DNA of 64,000 nt from Methanosarcina flavescens (GCF_001304615.2 NZ_CP032683.1:558001-622000); one strand, 5' to 3'; counted from the stretch's first letter, positions 35,270-46,038 are shown. Notes: generated by a model not told the origin, from the sequence alone. A program made the numbers and translations.

Positions 35270-35845
35270 ATGAAGCTGATTGCGCTTTCCGATACTCATA
35301 TGAAAACCGGAGAAATTCCCCAGCAACTTAAAACGCTCCTTGAGGAGTGTGATCTTATAGTACATGCAGGGGACTTCAATACTGTAGAGGCTTATCATGC
35401 CTTCAACGCTGGCGGGAAATTAAAGGCGGTTTTTGGCAATGATGATGCTTCTGAACTCAAAAAACTCCTTCCCGAAAGGCTGAGATTCGAAGCGGAGGGG
35501 GTAAAGATAGGAGTTGTACATGAAGGTGGGCTTTCGGTTACCGACACAACTGCACAGGGTTACCTCGCTAAAGAAATGGAGGTAGATATCCTGATTTTCG
35601 GGCACCTGCACAGGCCTCTGATAGAGAAGAGAGATGTCATGCTCATCTGTCCCGGCTCGCCTACCAAACCCAGAATGTCAAATCCAAGTGTCGTGGAACT
35701 CGTAATCGAGAAAGGAAATATTAACGGCAGGATAGTTACGCTTGAAGGAGATACCTGTGAATATATAAAGTTCCGGGATGCGCTTAAAAAGCGCACGCAG
35801 GAAGAAGACCTTAACGAAAAAAAGCTTGAGCATCTGAAACTATAA
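35270..35845 (+). CDS. Metallophosphoesterase (YfcE/MJ0936 type)
   Basis: The 191-residue enzyme has the metal-binding motifs of the family: LSDTHM near the start, HAGDFNT, FGNDD, VVHEGG in place of the usual H-G-H-G, and IFGHLHRPL. It should be a cytosolic, metal-dependent phosphodiesterase with unknown natural substrate. The ATG at 35270 follows CAGGAGAT and gives the family start MKLIALSDTH; an earlier frame start at 35216 is rejected. The usual Gly-His-Gly before the fold's third metal ligand appears as HEGG, a mild deviation. Confidence 0.85.
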   Translation: MKLIALSDTHMKTGEIPQQLKTLLEECDLIVHAGDFNTVEAYHAFNAGGKLKAVFGNDDASELKKLLPERLRFEAEGVKIGVVHEGGLSVTDTTAQGYLAKEMEVDILIFGHLHRPLIEKRDVMLICPGSPTKPRMSNPSVVELVIEKGNINGRIVTLEGDTCEYIKFRDALKKRTQEEDLNEKKLEHLKL

Positions 35846-35975
35846 GATATGGACTTGAAAGAAATCACAATCTGGACTACCCTGTGTAATAGCCCTGACC
35901 AGTGATTTCTTTGCTCTTGGAATCCGGCAATGCCCTGCTAAGTGGGGTTACAGGAACTAATTTCGCAATCCAGGT

Positions 35976-36197
35976 TTACATTGTTTCCAGTTTGAACATA
36001 ACGCCTGTGCCCTGAAGACTCAGATATACTTTATCCCCAAATTCGAGAATTTTCTCGACACTGACATTGCTGTTCCAGTTGTATACGAAATCGTAGCTAC
36101 CCTGCATGGGCTCGAAACCCAGGGACATCAATCGATGGTTAATCTCTGATGGACGGGCCCCTTCACTGCTGAACCAGACCAGTAGATATGTTTTCAC
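35976..36197 (-). CDS. Small conserved-looking protein, unknown function
   Basis: The 73-residue protein has alternating strands and helices: MKTYLLVWFSSEGARPSEIN, MSLGFEPMQGSYDFVYNW and KVYLSLQGTGVMFKLETM, which suggests a ferredoxin-like fold. The start is a GTG at 36197 with GAGATGATG upstream. The fold type resembles Cas2 or ACT-like small proteins, but the Cas2 catalytic pattern is missing and no CRISPR is near. Confidence 0.6.
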   Translation of the reverse strand: MKTYLLVWFSSEGARPSEINHRLMSLGFEPMQGSYDFVYNWNSNVSVEKILEFGDKVYLSLQGTGVMFKLETM

Positions 36198-36553
36198 GGC
36201 ATCATCTCACATATCAGCTTAATTATTTTGATATTAAGTTTCATTCAAACACACATTGCTTATTTTATACCATGTCTCGTTCATTTATGTATATTTTGCC
36301 TCTTCTGGTTTTAAGACCGATGCGAATAAAAAACGTTTGCTTAATACAACCGGGGTTCAAGTATTAAGTAAAAGAATTTCAGGAAAAAGATAGAAAGAAG
36401 TAAAAACTCCAGTGAATGGGTAACAGGGAAAGAGGAAGCAGAAAAAAGAAACAAAGACCTGATAAGATGAAGGTTAATCTTCTAAATAAAAAAGAATTAA
36501 GAGGCTTTTGCCCCTATTTTACTATAAGGCTGTTTTATTCATTTATGATTTTG
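36198..36553. other. Intergenic region, nothing recognised
   Basis: 356 bp between the small gene and the RPA pair, both transcribed leftward, with no supported gene. Confidence 0.5.
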
Positions 36554-37120
36554 TTACTTTTCTTCGAGGGATTCAAGGGCTTTTTTGACCATTGCACGGT
36601 AGGAATCCGTGTCAGTCAAGTAGTGTTCTTTTGCAAGTTTTGCGTTTGAGTCTTCCTCTGCCTCAACTGCCCTTATTCTCTCAAGAGTTTGCTTTGCGGT
36701 ATCGAGTACCCAGAGGTCTCGGGTAAGTTCATCTACCTGCTGGATCGATTCTGGTCGGATGGAAGTCAGGACATTTCCATCATCTGTTATGTAGGTGCTG
36801 GTCTTGCCCACGACTGCCACAAAAGCTGGTAGTTCGCATTCCGAAAGGAATTGGGTTGCTTCAGGCTGGTACTGTCCTGCATAGACCAGGAAGGAGCCAG
36901 TAGGGTCTGAAATCCTCCCCCTCCAGTATTCGGAATCCGTGCCGATATCTTCCTTTTCGATAAGTGTGCCAACAAGGAAAATCCGGTTTACCTTAGCCCC
37001 TGTGGGAGTAAGGATATACTGCGGAGCATACTGATCACTCTCATCCCTTGATGTCAGGTTCGAGTCCTTCAGTTCCTGAGCAAAAACTCTGCGGGCAGCT
37101 TCTCTGAAAAAGCCTGGCAT
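36554..37120 (-). CDS. RPA-associated OB-fold protein
   Basis: The 188-residue protein begins FFREAARRVFAQELKDSNLT, then LTPTGAKVNRIFLVGTLIEKEDIGTDSEYWRGRI-type OB-fold text (about 45-80), and SFLVYAGQYQPEATQFL. It ends in a helical tail. This is the partner protein encoded next to archaeal replication protein A. Its ATG follows the TAA of the rpa gene with no gap, so the two are made together and probably form a complex on single-stranded DNA. Confidence 0.82.
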   Translation of the reverse strand: MPGFFREAARRVFAQELKDSNLTSRDESDQYAPQYILTPTGAKVNRIFLVGTLIEKEDIGTDSEYWRGRISDPTGSFLVYAGQYQPEATQFLSECELPAFVAVVGKTSTYITDDGNVLTSIRPESIQQVDELTRDLWVLDTAKQTLERIRAVEAEEDSNAKLAKEHYLTDTDSYRAMVKKALESLEEK

Positions 37121-38392
37121 TTACTGCACCTCCGACCTGGTAAGTGTTTCATTAAGGGTAAGCATTTCATCAAGCATCTCTCTATCCAGAGAAGTCTTGG
37201 GAGTAATCGAATCGACTAGGATATAACGGTCAAGTTTGTGCCCGGTGATGGTATAATACCTGCCCACTAGTTCATGTTTCAATTTATCCAACACAACCCC
37301 CGGATCAAGGGCATCTGCAGCCATTGCAATTGCAGCATCAAGGGAAATCCCTGCAAGCTCTTCAGTAAGTTCCCTGTTAATAAGGGCATCCTGGGTGGAG
37401 GTCCCGGAATCAAGAACCGCTTTTATCCTCAGGTCATATTCTCCTTTTACTTTACCGTGTTCTGCACAGGCACCTTTAACCAGAGCCCTTTTACACTCAG
37501 GGCAGCGTTTTATTAGGCCTGAGCCTGTCTGGATGTCCACCATTGCTCCAAAGTATGTGGAGGTTGCGGATCCGACTTCGATATCCTCATCAAGCTCTTC
37601 TATGGAACTTGACCGGTTAAGCTGGATCTGAGCTTTGCCGCCCCATTCATTAACAACTACATTTTTCAACATGTAGCTCTTGCCTTCTTCCATGTCAGGA
37701 AGTTCGGAGCTGGCCCAGTTAGTGAATTTAACGACACCTGTGTGGTCTCCTATAAGCCCTGCCTGCCCGATGGATTCGTGAGAGTTTTCCCAGAGCTGAA
37801 CCACTTTTCCTTTGACTGTAGCCCACTGGCCTCCCGCAAGGTCAGAGATGTTTCTGAATTCGGACTCCCTTGCAGCTGGTGTGAAATCTCCGCCTCCAAC
37901 TCCGATAGGTTCATCAAGCTTTTCCACTGAGCTGTTCTTGTTGAGCTGAACCTGGAACCTGCCGTTGTACTCTCCTACAACAACACTCCGGAGGAGGTAA
38001 CTTTCTCCCTGCTCAAGCCTGGGCAGTTCAGCATTCTTCCATGCGGTAAACTTTATGATGCCCGTCTCATCCCCCAGGAGCCCTACCTGAGAGATGGACT
38101 CATGAGTGTTTTCCCAGAGCTGGACAACCTTTGCCTTAAGGTTTGCCCACTGCCCGTTTTCCGAGATATCTGCAATCTTCGTAAGCTGAGGCTCAGCCTG
38201 CCTCATATAAAATTCATTCTTAGGAATAGAATATTTCTTCAAAAAATAATTGGTCACGCTGCGCTGCGCTTCGTTAGAAGGAACTTTAAATTTAGTAATC
38301 AGTTCATCAAGTCTGCTTTCGATATCTTCTACATTTACATTGATGCCAAGCTTCAAAAATCGGTCTCGAATGGATTCGGCTGTTTGTTTCAT
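37121..38392 (-). CDS. rpa: Replication protein A with two OB folds and a zinc finger
   Basis: The 423-residue single-stranded DNA-binding protein has an N-terminal helical part (1-70), two OB folds that are near duplicates (about 73-160 and 178-265, both with KxKVVQLWENxHESIxQxGLxGDxTGxxKFTxW), and a zinc finger CPEC-x8-CAEH (about 292-308), then a helical C-terminal domain. This is the two-OB-fold plus zinc-finger type found in Methanosarcina. It protects ssDNA in replication and repair. The ATG at 38392 follows GAGGT. It is co-transcribed with the partner gene downstream. Confidence 0.88.
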   Translation of the reverse strand: MKQTAESIRDRFLKLGINVNVEDIESRLDELITKFKVPSNEAQRSVTNYFLKKYSIPKNEFYMRQAEPQLTKIADISENGQWANLKAKVVQLWENTHESISQVGLLGDETGIIKFTAWKNAELPRLEQGESYLLRSVVVGEYNGRFQVQLNKNSSVEKLDEPIGVGGGDFTPAARESEFRNISDLAGGQWATVKGKVVQLWENSHESIGQAGLIGDHTGVVKFTNWASSELPDMEEGKSYMLKNVVVNEWGGKAQIQLNRSSSIEELDEDIEVGSATSTYFGAMVDIQTGSGLIKRCPECKRALVKGACAEHGKVKGEYDLRIKAVLDSGTSTQDALINRELTEELAGISLDAAIAMAADALDPGVVLDKLKHELVGRYYTITGHKLDRYILVDSITPKTSLDREMLDEMLTLNETLTRSEVQ

Positions 38393-38726
38393 TCTTTCTA
38401 CCTCAAGCCTCTTGTTTATCTTTATTGTATAGAGAGGCGTTTTAAATTACAACGTCACAGAATATAAAGTTAAGGAAAGCGGAGTGAAAGTATTCACCAC
38501 GAGCAGTGACCAATTTATGGGAAGCATGTCTTAAAAACTCTGCGAAACCCGAGGAATTGGCCCCTGGGGATATTCTTATGCAGGGAAATAATTACTTTTT
38601 TGAGATCATTTTTAAATCCCCGCCAGCAGTAATATTTGCTGCCTGCCTGGGTTCAACTTTGAAATCACTTCAATATTTCATTTTAAGTTTTTTTTGATAG
38701 AATATATTCTCAGGCTATACTTAAAC
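38393..38726. other. Intergenic region, nothing recognised
   Basis: 334 bp between rpa and the antiporter gene, holding the rpa promoter on the reverse strand. The open frame at 38506-38697 has no family resemblance. Confidence 0.5.
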
Positions 38727-40565
38727 TTATTTGTGGAGAAGATCGAAAGCACGTTTTCCAATATCTCCTTCCCCAATAATTGTGACAATGTCACCGTATT
38801 CAAGTATTAGATTGCTATATGCGATAATCGAACTCTTTCCGCGCTGTACCATGACTACGAGACTTTTTTCCGGAAAATTAATTTCCTTAATTGCTCTTCC
38901 TGTAATCTTCGGATTTGTAACCTTGACTTCCATGATATTGCCTCCTCCACCTACTTCACACATTGAGAAAAGGTGAGGTCTCCCTATCATATTGTCAATG
39001 ACTGCCGCAGTTGTTATGGCAGGGCTCATGGCTCGGATTCCAAGATCCCAGAAAGCCTGAAGGTTTTCTGTATGATTTACCCTGGCAACCAGCTGGTCCC
39101 CCCTAAACCCGAAACGTGCTTTGGCAATCTGGCAGAAGAGCAGATTAGTATCATCTTTGTTTGTGGTTGCAACAATATATTTGGCATTCTCGATTCCGGC
39201 TCTTATCAAAGTATTTATATCTCCTGCGTCCCCCTGCACAGTCATGATCCCAAGATCCAGACATTTGTTACAGGCTTCTTCGGAAATATCCACAACCACT
39301 ACGTTTTCCCCCCTCTTATCAAAACGTTCGGCGAGAATCCTACCTACTTTTCCCCCTCCGACAATCAAAATTTCCATAGGAATTACCTCCAGCTTCTGAG
39401 CCACTCTTTTTGACATGCTTCCAGTCAGGAAGACTGTGGTAATGACCGTCAGGAAGACCAGTCCCACAATAGTCTGGCCTCCCGGAACGCCAATCTCATC
39501 CAGCTTGATCGCAAAGTAAGTTGCAATCGAAGTTGGAACGACTCCCCTTGGTCCAACAAATGAGATGAATAGCTTTTCATTGGTGCGGAACTTTGAATTC
39601 CACATCGAGGCAAAAACAGAGATTGGGCGGATGAGAAAAATCATCAGTAAAACCAGAGCAATTCCTCTTCCCCCGATCCCTATTATATATTCAAACTTGA
39701 TCATTGCTGCTAATAAAATGAAAAGTAGAGAGATCATTACAGTTACCAGGTCACCCTCGAACTCCTTGATAGTCTCTTTGTAAGGAAACTCGGAAGTCCC
39801 TATGATGATTCCAAAGACTGCCAGTGAAAGAATTCCAGACTCATTGCCAAGAAGTTCTGATAGCACAAAACATGCAAACACCGAGGTAAGAGTAACCATT
39901 TTGGCAGTTTGTTTGCTGATAAGCATACCCCTGGTAAAGAACCAGCGGAGAGTAAACCCACTGATGCCTCCTATTAATAAACCGATTGCAAGCCTTTGAA
40001 GGATAAAAAGGACTGCACCCATCCCCGAAAGCTCAGCTACAATCCATTCGAAAACTACTGCAGTGAGGATTACACTTGCAGCATCATTCAAGACACTCTC
40101 AAGTTCTAGAACTTTGCCAACCTTATGGCATATCTGGATATTTCTTATAATTGGACCGACTACAGTTGGCCCGGTTGCAGTAACCAGAGCCCCGAAAAGT
40201 GCAGAAATTTGGAGAGGAACTTCTATTAGTAAAGTAGTGAGTGCCGTTATCCCGAGAAAAGTGATGAGCACACCAACTGTGGTCAGTTTAAGAACACTTT
40301 CCTTATATCCTCTCAATTGCTTCATGTCAATCTGAATCCCTCCGTCAAAAACTATCACGGATACTGAAAATGCTACTATGGCAAGAAGCTCGTCAAAATA
40401 AATAGCAGGGTTTAGCAAATTGAGAACTTCGGGTCCTACTATGATTCCTTCAAACAGCAGAAAGATTATAAAGGGAATCTGGAAGTAACGGCTAAGGGTC
40501 TGTGCAAGGAGTAACATTACCAGCACAGCAACAACCAGTCCCAGGAAGTTTACTGAGTCAATCAT
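38727..40565 (-). CDS. Sodium (or potassium)/proton antiporter with TrkA domains
   Basis: The 612-residue protein has about 12 membrane helices (residues 1-395) of the CPA type, with TATGPTVVGPIIRN and LESVLNDAASVI; the Asn-Asp pair suits an electroneutral exchanger. It then has a TrkA-N/RCK domain (about 403-525, EILIVGGGKVGRILAERFD and VVVDIS) that binds NAD(H) or nucleotide and a TrkA-C domain (about 540-612). The ATG at 40565 has AGGGA upstream; an in-frame TTG at 40580 is an alternative. It controls ion and pH balance across the cytoplasmic membrane. Confidence 0.87.
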   Translation of the reverse strand: MIDSVNFLGLVVAVLVMLLLAQTLSRYFQIPFIIFLLFEGIIVGPEVLNLLNPAIYFDELLAIVAFSVSVIVFDGGIQIDMKQLRGYKESVLKLTTVGVLITFLGITALTTLLIEVPLQISALFGALVTATGPTVVGPIIRNIQICHKVGKVLELESVLNDAASVILTAVVFEWIVAELSGMGAVLFILQRLAIGLLIGGISGFTLRWFFTRGMLISKQTAKMVTLTSVFACFVLSELLGNESGILSLAVFGIIIGTSEFPYKETIKEFEGDLVTVMISLLFILLAAMIKFEYIIGIGGRGIALVLLMIFLIRPISVFASMWNSKFRTNEKLFISFVGPRGVVPTSIATYFAIKLDEIGVPGGQTIVGLVFLTVITTVFLTGSMSKRVAQKLEVIPMEILIVGGGKVGRILAERFDKRGENVVVVDISEEACNKCLDLGIMTVQGDAGDINTLIRAGIENAKYIVATTNKDDTNLLFCQIAKARFGFRGDQLVARVNHTENLQAFWDLGIRAMSPAITTAAVIDNMIGRPHLFSMCEVGGGGNIMEVKVTNPKITGRAIKEINFPEKSLVVMVQRGKSSIIAYSNLILEYGDIVTIIGEGDIGKRAFDLLHK

Positions 40566-41556
40566 GAGATTCCCTATCAATTATGCATCTCTTCATTAAA
40601 AAAATTATTGAGATTCCCAGTTGTTTTAAATTCAGAAATTGTTAAAATATTATGTATCAGGATTATTTAGAGAAGAAGCAAAAATCTAATTGAGCGTTAT
40701 ATTAAAATTTATTGAGAAGGCAATCTAAAAGGATCGCCTGAAACAAAAGAAAGAGAAGTATCGAAATACGGTATGACAACCCGGCATTTTTAGAGGATCC
40801 TTGTGTTTTTGCAGGATTTTACGGGAGAAATTAAGAGTGTGAACATGAATTTTTGTGGCTGGCTGTAAAAGTTCTCTTTCAGAGTGGATTAAAGCTGTTA
40901 CGAAGCAAAATATGTGAGTAAGCAGGTACCCAAAATTATCAGCATCTGACAATCCGGATCTGAACTGGCATTTTATTCTCAAAGTACAGTTATTACTGAA
41001 ATGCAATTTACATTTTAAAATGTTTATGTATACACCAGTTATATACTATTATATCCACCAGTTATATACTATTATATCTAAATTTATTTATCCTGTAGCA
41101 GTATAGAAAACTCCAGAGTGCCCATAACGGCTCCGAGAATTCATCACTGTTCTCCTTGAATCTTAATAATTAATTGTTAAATGTATAATATTATATGGTG
41201 AAATATATCTAGTCATTTTTCAAAAATTGCCTTAATTTTAAGCTTTAAAAAGCACATGACATAAAAAATTGGAAGTATTTATCTGAGTTGTGGAATAAAT
41301 ATTTTTCTATACATCCAAAAAGCTCAAATACTCTATAAAAACTAAAATCAAGATAAATTTGGAAGAGATTTTAAGGTTTACGTTCTCAAGAATGCTTATT
41401 CTATGAGGAGGATTAATTATTAATTATAGAGGATTACTTTTTTATTGTTAGTTATCCCTTATACAGGTATAACATTTTACATATATTTAGACAAAGGTAT
41501 TTTGCGTAAAACTTTCAAAGGTAATGTATAAATTCTAAAGAAGGTTTTTAAGATCT
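40566..41556. other. Long intergenic region between divergent genes
   Basis: 991 bp without a supported gene. It carries a 23-bp tandem duplication at 41033-41078 and must contain the promoters of the antiporter gene and of the amino-sugar operon. Confidence 0.5.
41033..41078. repeat. 23-bp tandem duplication
   Basis: Two exact 23-bp units (41033-41055 and 41056-41078), each starting CACCAGTTATATACTATTAT. Confidence 0.85.
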
Positions 41557-42774
41557 ATGAAAGCTATTATCCTTGCAGCAGGAGAAGGGCTGCGTTGCAG
41601 GCCTCTTACTCTTACTCGCTCAAAAGTAATGCTTCCCATCGCCAACAGGCCTATTCTGGAGCATGTAATAGATTCGCTTGAAAAGAACAGAATAACTGAT
41701 ATTATATTGATTGTTGGATATAAGAAAGAACGCATAATGGACTATTTTGAGGACGGACTGAACTTTGGAGTGAAAATAAAATACATCGAACAAAAAGCTC
41801 AGCTCGGTACTGCACATGCAATCGAGCAGGCAAAGAGCATGATCGACCCCGAAGACTCGGAATTTCTCGTGCTTAACGGAGACAACCTGGTGGAACCGAA
41901 AACAATAGCAGACCTTCTCAATAATTATGAGGGGGATGCAAGCCTTCTGACCGTAAGGATGGAAGAGACTGCAGGCTATGGAGTAGTTCTTGAAGAAAGG
42001 AAAAGAGTTACAAGGATTCTGGAAAAAAGACCCGGAGATCTGAGCCGTATCGTAAACACCGGAATTTATATTTTTACGCCGCAGGTCTTTGAAACCATCG
42101 AAAAAACCCCGATATCCGAAAGCGGGGAATATGCAATAACAGATACCCTCCAGCTTATGATTGATGAAGGAAAAATTGTTACTTCAGTTCCTACCGAGTC
42201 AAAGTGGCTTGATGCTGTCCATTCCTGGGATTTATTGAAAGCAAATGCAATAGTCTTGGATTCCGCCAGAAGCCTGAGAATTGAAGGAGAAGTGGAAGAG
42301 GGAGTTGTCATAAGGGGAAAGGTAACCATAGGAAAGAATACCAGGATTCGTTCCGGAACTTACATTTTGGGACCTGCTGTCATAGGAGAAAATTGTGACA
42401 TCGGTCCCAATGTGGTCATTCTGCCCTCCACAACAATAGGAGACAATGTGTCTATCAGGTCATTCACTGAAATTCAGAATAGTATAATAATGAACGACTG
42501 CAGGATATATTCTCACGGGCAGATCTCGAATTCTATAATTGGAAGCAACAATACAATTGGTTCAGGATTCTTTGTTGAGGAGAAAGAAGGTCTGTCGATC
42601 ATTATGAATGGAACTATTCATCGAGCTCCCAAACTTGGTACTATCTTTGGAGATGACAACCGGATTGGAAACAGTGTACTTGTGAAGGCCGGAGTAACTA
42701 TAGCCGTCGATTGCCAGGTAGAGTCCGGAAACACTATATACAGGGACCTGTCCCGTCACTCGGTGGTCCTTTAA
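41557..42774 (+). CDS. Sugar-1-phosphate nucleotidylyltransferase / hexapeptide protein (GlmU-like 1)
   Basis: The 405-residue protein has an N-terminal nucleotidyltransferase (LAAGEGLRCRPLTLTRSKVM, LPIANRPILEHV, FLVLNGDNLV) and a C-terminal left-handed beta-helix of hexapeptide repeats (about 250-400, such as [20 protein letters not shown]). Unlike the second copy at 46035, its acetyltransferase part lacks the NLRHDG segment. It is probably a sugar nucleotide pyrophosphorylase for the amino-sugar pathway, perhaps with a different acceptor. It opens a four-gene unit with glmS, glmM and the second copy; 18 bp separate it from glmS. Confidence 0.82.
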   Translation: MKAIILAAGEGLRCRPLTLTRSKVMLPIANRPILEHVIDSLEKNRITDIILIVGYKKERIMDYFEDGLNFGVKIKYIEQKAQLGTAHAIEQAKSMIDPEDSEFLVLNGDNLVEPKTIADLLNNYEGDASLLTVRMEETAGYGVVLEERKRVTRILEKRPGDLSRIVNTGIYIFTPQVFETIEKTPISESGEYAITDTLQLMIDEGKIVTSVPTESKWLDAVHSWDLLKANAIVLDSARSLRIEGEVEEGVVIRGKVTIGKNTRIRSGTYILGPAVIGENCDIGPNVVILPSTTIGDNVSIRSFTEIQNSIIMNDCRIYSHGQISNSIIGSNNTIGSGFFVEEKEGLSIIMNGTIHRAPKLGTIFGDDNRIGNSVLVKAGVTIAVDCQVESGNTIYRDLSRHSVVL

Positions 42775-42792
42775 TCCCAGAGAGGTGAAAAA

Positions 42793-44646
42793 ATGTGTGG
42801 AATCGTAGGTTATGCAGGAGAAAAATCTGCTGCATCTGTTATCGTAGAATCCCTCAAAAAACTTGAGTACCGTGGATATGACTCTGCCGGGATTTCGGTT
42901 CTGGGCAGCGGAGTAGATACTTACAAATCAGTAGGTAAAATCGTAAACCTTGAAACCACAATCCCTAACAGCATAGGTGGCAATATCGGAATAGGGCATA
43001 CCCGCTGGGCAACCCACGGAAGACCCAGCATTATGAACGCTCATCCGCACAATTCCGGAAACCCTTATAAGATCTCAGTTGTGCATAACGGAATCATAGA
43101 GAACTATATGACACTGAAAGAGCAACTGACTGCAGAAGGATACGAGTTTAAGTCGGAAACCGATACAGAAGTGGTCGCACATCTCCTGCACAAACACCTG
43201 TACGGAAAACCCGATGGGAAAGAAGCAAAGTGCGATCTTCTCACAGGACTCAGGGAAGCGCTAAAGAAGATTGAAGGTTCTTATGCCCTTGCAGTTATCT
43301 GTGCTGACGAACAGGGAAAACTCGTGCTTGCGCGGAAAAACAGCCCGCTTGTTATAGGACTTGGCGAAGGTGAGAACTTTGCCGCATCGGATGTAACCGC
43401 TTTTTTGAATTATACAAGGGATGTCATTTTTGTAAATGATTTTGAAACTGCAGTTCTGACTCCTACCAGTGTAGAGATCTTTGATAGAGAAGGAAAAGTC
43501 CGCGAAAAGAAAATAGAAAGGATCGAGTGGGATTTTGAAGCTGCTGAAAAAGCCGGCTACGAACATTTCATGCTGAAGGAAATTCACGAGCAGGTGAGTG
43601 CGATTCATAACACACTTGCAGGTAAGGTCTCAGAGCTTGAAGGAACCATATATCTCAAAGAACTTAATATGACTGAGGACGAGATAAGAAAGCTTTCAAG
43701 GGTTCAGATTCTGGCATGTGGAACCTCCTGGCATGCAGGGTTGCTTGGAAAATATCTATTTGAGCAGCTGGCAGGCATCCATTGCGATATAGATATCTGC
43801 TCGGAATATAGGTACAGAAACCCGGTCATGAATGACGGGACTCTTGCCATTGCAATTACCCAGTCAGGAGAAACTGCGGATACTCTCGCAGCCGTGAGAG
43901 AGGTAATGTCCTATAACTGTCCTACGCTTGCGATCACAAATGTCGTAGGAAGCACCATTACAAGAGAAGTTGACAGTGTGCTCTATACTAGAGCAGGACC
44001 TGAGATAGGGGTTGCCGCAACCAAAACTTTCAGTACGCAGCTTACGCTGCTTTATCTGCTTGCCGTAAAGTTCGCCTTATCAAGAGGTAAGTTAAGCCCT
44101 AATTATGTTAAAGGATTCATTACGGATCTAAGGAAAGTACCTGGCCAGATTCAGCAGATCCTTAACCAGAAGGAGATAGTAAAAGAATGTGCAGAGATTT
44201 TTGCTCACGCAAAGAGTTATTTCTTCCTCGGCAGGCACCTGAACTATCCGATTGCCCTTGAAGGTGCGCTCAAGTTAAAAGAAATTTCATATTTGCATGC
44301 TGAGGGTTTTGCCGCAGGTGAGCTCAAACACGGCCCGATTGCACTGCTTGAAAAGGGTACTCCTGTGGTTATTATTGCAACAAAAGGGCAGACGTATGAT
44401 AAGGTGCTGAGCAATATAAAAGAAGTAAAAGCCAGGGATGCTACAGTTATCGCAATTGCCGGGAATAAAGACTCCGAGATTGGAAAATATGCAGATGTTG
44501 TCCTTACGGTTCCTCAAAGTAGCGAACTGCTTTCTCCGCTGCTCAATGTTGTAGTCCTCCAGCTGCTTGCTTATTATACTGCGCTTGCCCGGAGCTGCTC
44601 GATTGACAAGCCACGCAATCTTGCAAAAAGTGTCACTGTGGAATAA
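42793..44646 (+). CDS. glmS: Glutamine-fructose-6-phosphate aminotransferase
   Basis: GlmS makes glucosamine-6-phosphate from fructose-6-phosphate and glutamine, the first step to UDP-GlcNAc. The 617-residue protein has the class II glutaminase start MCGIVGYAG with catalytic Cys2, HTRWATHGRPS, HNGIIENY, then two SIS domains (ACGTSWHAGL, TQSGETADTLAA, HAEGFAAGELKHGPIAL) and the C-terminal KPRNLAKSVTVE. RBS AGAGGTG precedes the ATG. The order of genes matches the pathway from GlmS to GlmM to GlmU. Confidence 0.95.
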   Translation: MCGIVGYAGEKSAASVIVESLKKLEYRGYDSAGISVLGSGVDTYKSVGKIVNLETTIPNSIGGNIGIGHTRWATHGRPSIMNAHPHNSGNPYKISVVHNGIIENYMTLKEQLTAEGYEFKSETDTEVVAHLLHKHLYGKPDGKEAKCDLLTGLREALKKIEGSYALAVICADEQGKLVLARKNSPLVIGLGEGENFAASDVTAFLNYTRDVIFVNDFETAVLTPTSVEIFDREGKVREKKIERIEWDFEAAEKAGYEHFMLKEIHEQVSAIHNTLAGKVSELEGTIYLKELNMTEDEIRKLSRVQILACGTSWHAGLLGKYLFEQLAGIHCDIDICSEYRYRNPVMNDGTLAIAITQSGETADTLAAVREVMSYNCPTLAITNVVGSTITREVDSVLYTRAGPEIGVAATKTFSTQLTLLYLLAVKFALSRGKLSPNYVKGFITDLRKVPGQIQQILNQKEIVKECAEIFAHAKSYFFLGRHLNYPIALEGALKLKEISYLHAEGFAAGELKHGPIALLEKGTPVVIIATKGQTYDKVLSNIKEVKARDATVIAIAGNKDSEIGKYADVVLTVPQSSELLSPLLNVVVLQLLAYYTALARSCSIDKPRNLAKSVTVE

Positions 44647-44733
44647 CGGAAAGACTGAAAACTTAAAATTAAAAAATCAAAAGAACCTAAAGAGAATACA
44701 CTTTACACTTCAGGAAACTTCGGAGCAGGACAT

Positions 44734-46038
44734 ATGAAACTCTTCGGATCTTCAGGAATAAGAGGAATAGCAAACAAAGAAATCACGCCCGAACTTGCAC
44801 TTAATGTAGGGCTTGTATTGGGAAGCCGGAAAAAGACTGCAGTTATCGGGAGGGATCCCAGAGTTTCGGCCCCAATGATCGAGCACGCCCTGATTGCAGG
44901 AATGACTGCAGCAGGCTGTGCTGTTACAGAGATCGGCCTTGTTACTACCCCTACCCTGGCATATGCAGCCAGAGAATACGAATGCGGTGTAATGGTTACA
45001 GCCTCCCACAACCCATCTGAGTACGTAGGAATCAAACTCTGGAATCCTGACGGCATGGCTTTTGACTCGCCGCAGCAGGAGGAAATTGAGAGAGCCATTG
45101 AGGATGCAAATTTTTCCAGGGTTCCATGGAACCGTATAGGCAGATTTGAAGAAGATGGAAATGCCATCCGTGCCCATATGAATATCATTAAGAAACTTGT
45201 AGGGAGTTCCAGCCTGAAAGTAGTACTGGACTGCGGATGCGGAGCAGGAGGAACAATTAGCCCCTATCTCCTCCAGGAACTGGGCTGTGAAGTAATAACC
45301 CTGAATGCCCAACCTGATGGCCACTTCCCTGCGAGAAACCCGGAGCCGAGTGATGAAAACCTTTCCATGCTAAAAAAAGCTGTTGTTGATTTCGGAGCCG
45401 ATCTCGGGATAGCGCATGACGGGGATGCAGACCGGATGATGGCAGTGGATGAGAAAGGCAATTTTGTCTCAGGCGATGAGCTACTTGCAATTTTCGGACT
45501 CTATGAATGCGACGGCAGCAAGGGAACGGTTGTCGTGCCTGTAGACACTTCATTGATGGTTGACGATTTCCTTAAAGGTTCGGAAATTATAAGGACAAGA
45601 GTGGGAGACGTCTACGTCGCAGAGGGTATAAAACAGTACGGCGCTATTTACGGAGGCGAGCCGTCAGGAAGCTGGATTTTCCCGAAGATTTCCTACTGCC
45701 CGGACGGGATTTACGCAGCTGCAAAGCTTGTCGAGATTGTAAAGGAAAAGAAATTAAGCGAACTTCGAGAAGAACTTCCAAAGTATGCCACAAAAAGAGG
45801 AGCTCTGCCCTGCGCAAATGAAAAGAAAGCAGAGTTTATGGAAAATGTGAAGGCTAAACTTGAGCCTTTAGGAAAAGTCCTTGATATTGATGGTATTCGC
45901 GTGGAAATGGACAATGGCTGGGTACTTGTTCGCCCCTCGGGCACGGAAGCAAAAGTGAGGATTACGGCTGAAGCCCGTGAGAATGTTGATGAGATTTTCG
46001 AGATGGCTGAAAAGATAGTAAAGGAGGCGCTTAAATGA
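44734..46038 (+). CDS. glmM: Phosphoglucosamine mutase
   Basis: GlmM converts glucosamine-6-phosphate to glucosamine-1-phosphate. The 434-residue protein has the phosphohexomutase motifs: the N-terminal [20 protein letters not shown], the phosphoserine loop [10 protein letters not shown] with Ser91, the metal loop HDGDADRM, the sugar-binding GGEPSGSW and the phosphate-binding [12 protein letters not shown]. The TGA overlaps the ATG of the next gene by four bases. RBS GGAGCAGGA precedes the start. Confidence 0.92.
   Translation: MKLFGSSGIRGIANKEITPELALNVGLVLGSRKKTAVIGRDPRVSAPMIEHALIAGMTAAGCAVTEIGLVTTPTLAYAAREYECGVMVTASHNPSEYVGIKLWNPDGMAFDSPQQEEIERAIEDANFSRVPWNRIGRFEEDGNAIRAHMNIIKKLVGSSSLKVVLDCGCGAGGTISPYLLQELGCEVITLNAQPDGHFPARNPEPSDENLSMLKKAVVDFGADLGIAHDGDADRMMAVDEKGNFVSGDELLAIFGLYECDGSKGTVVVPVDTSLMVDDFLKGSEIIRTRVGDVYVAEGIKQYGAIYGGEPSGSWIFPKISYCPDGIYAAAKLVEIVKEKKLSELREELPKYATKRGALPCANEKKAEFMENVKAKLEPLGKVLDIDGIRVEMDNGWVLVRPSGTEAKVRITAEARENVDEIFEMAEKIVKEALK

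Noticed and set aside
35976-36197. Cas2-like identity for the 73-residue protein
   Set aside because: The start MKTYLLVWF recalls small ferredoxin folds, but the Cas2 Asp pattern is absent and no CRISPR or other cas gene is in the window.
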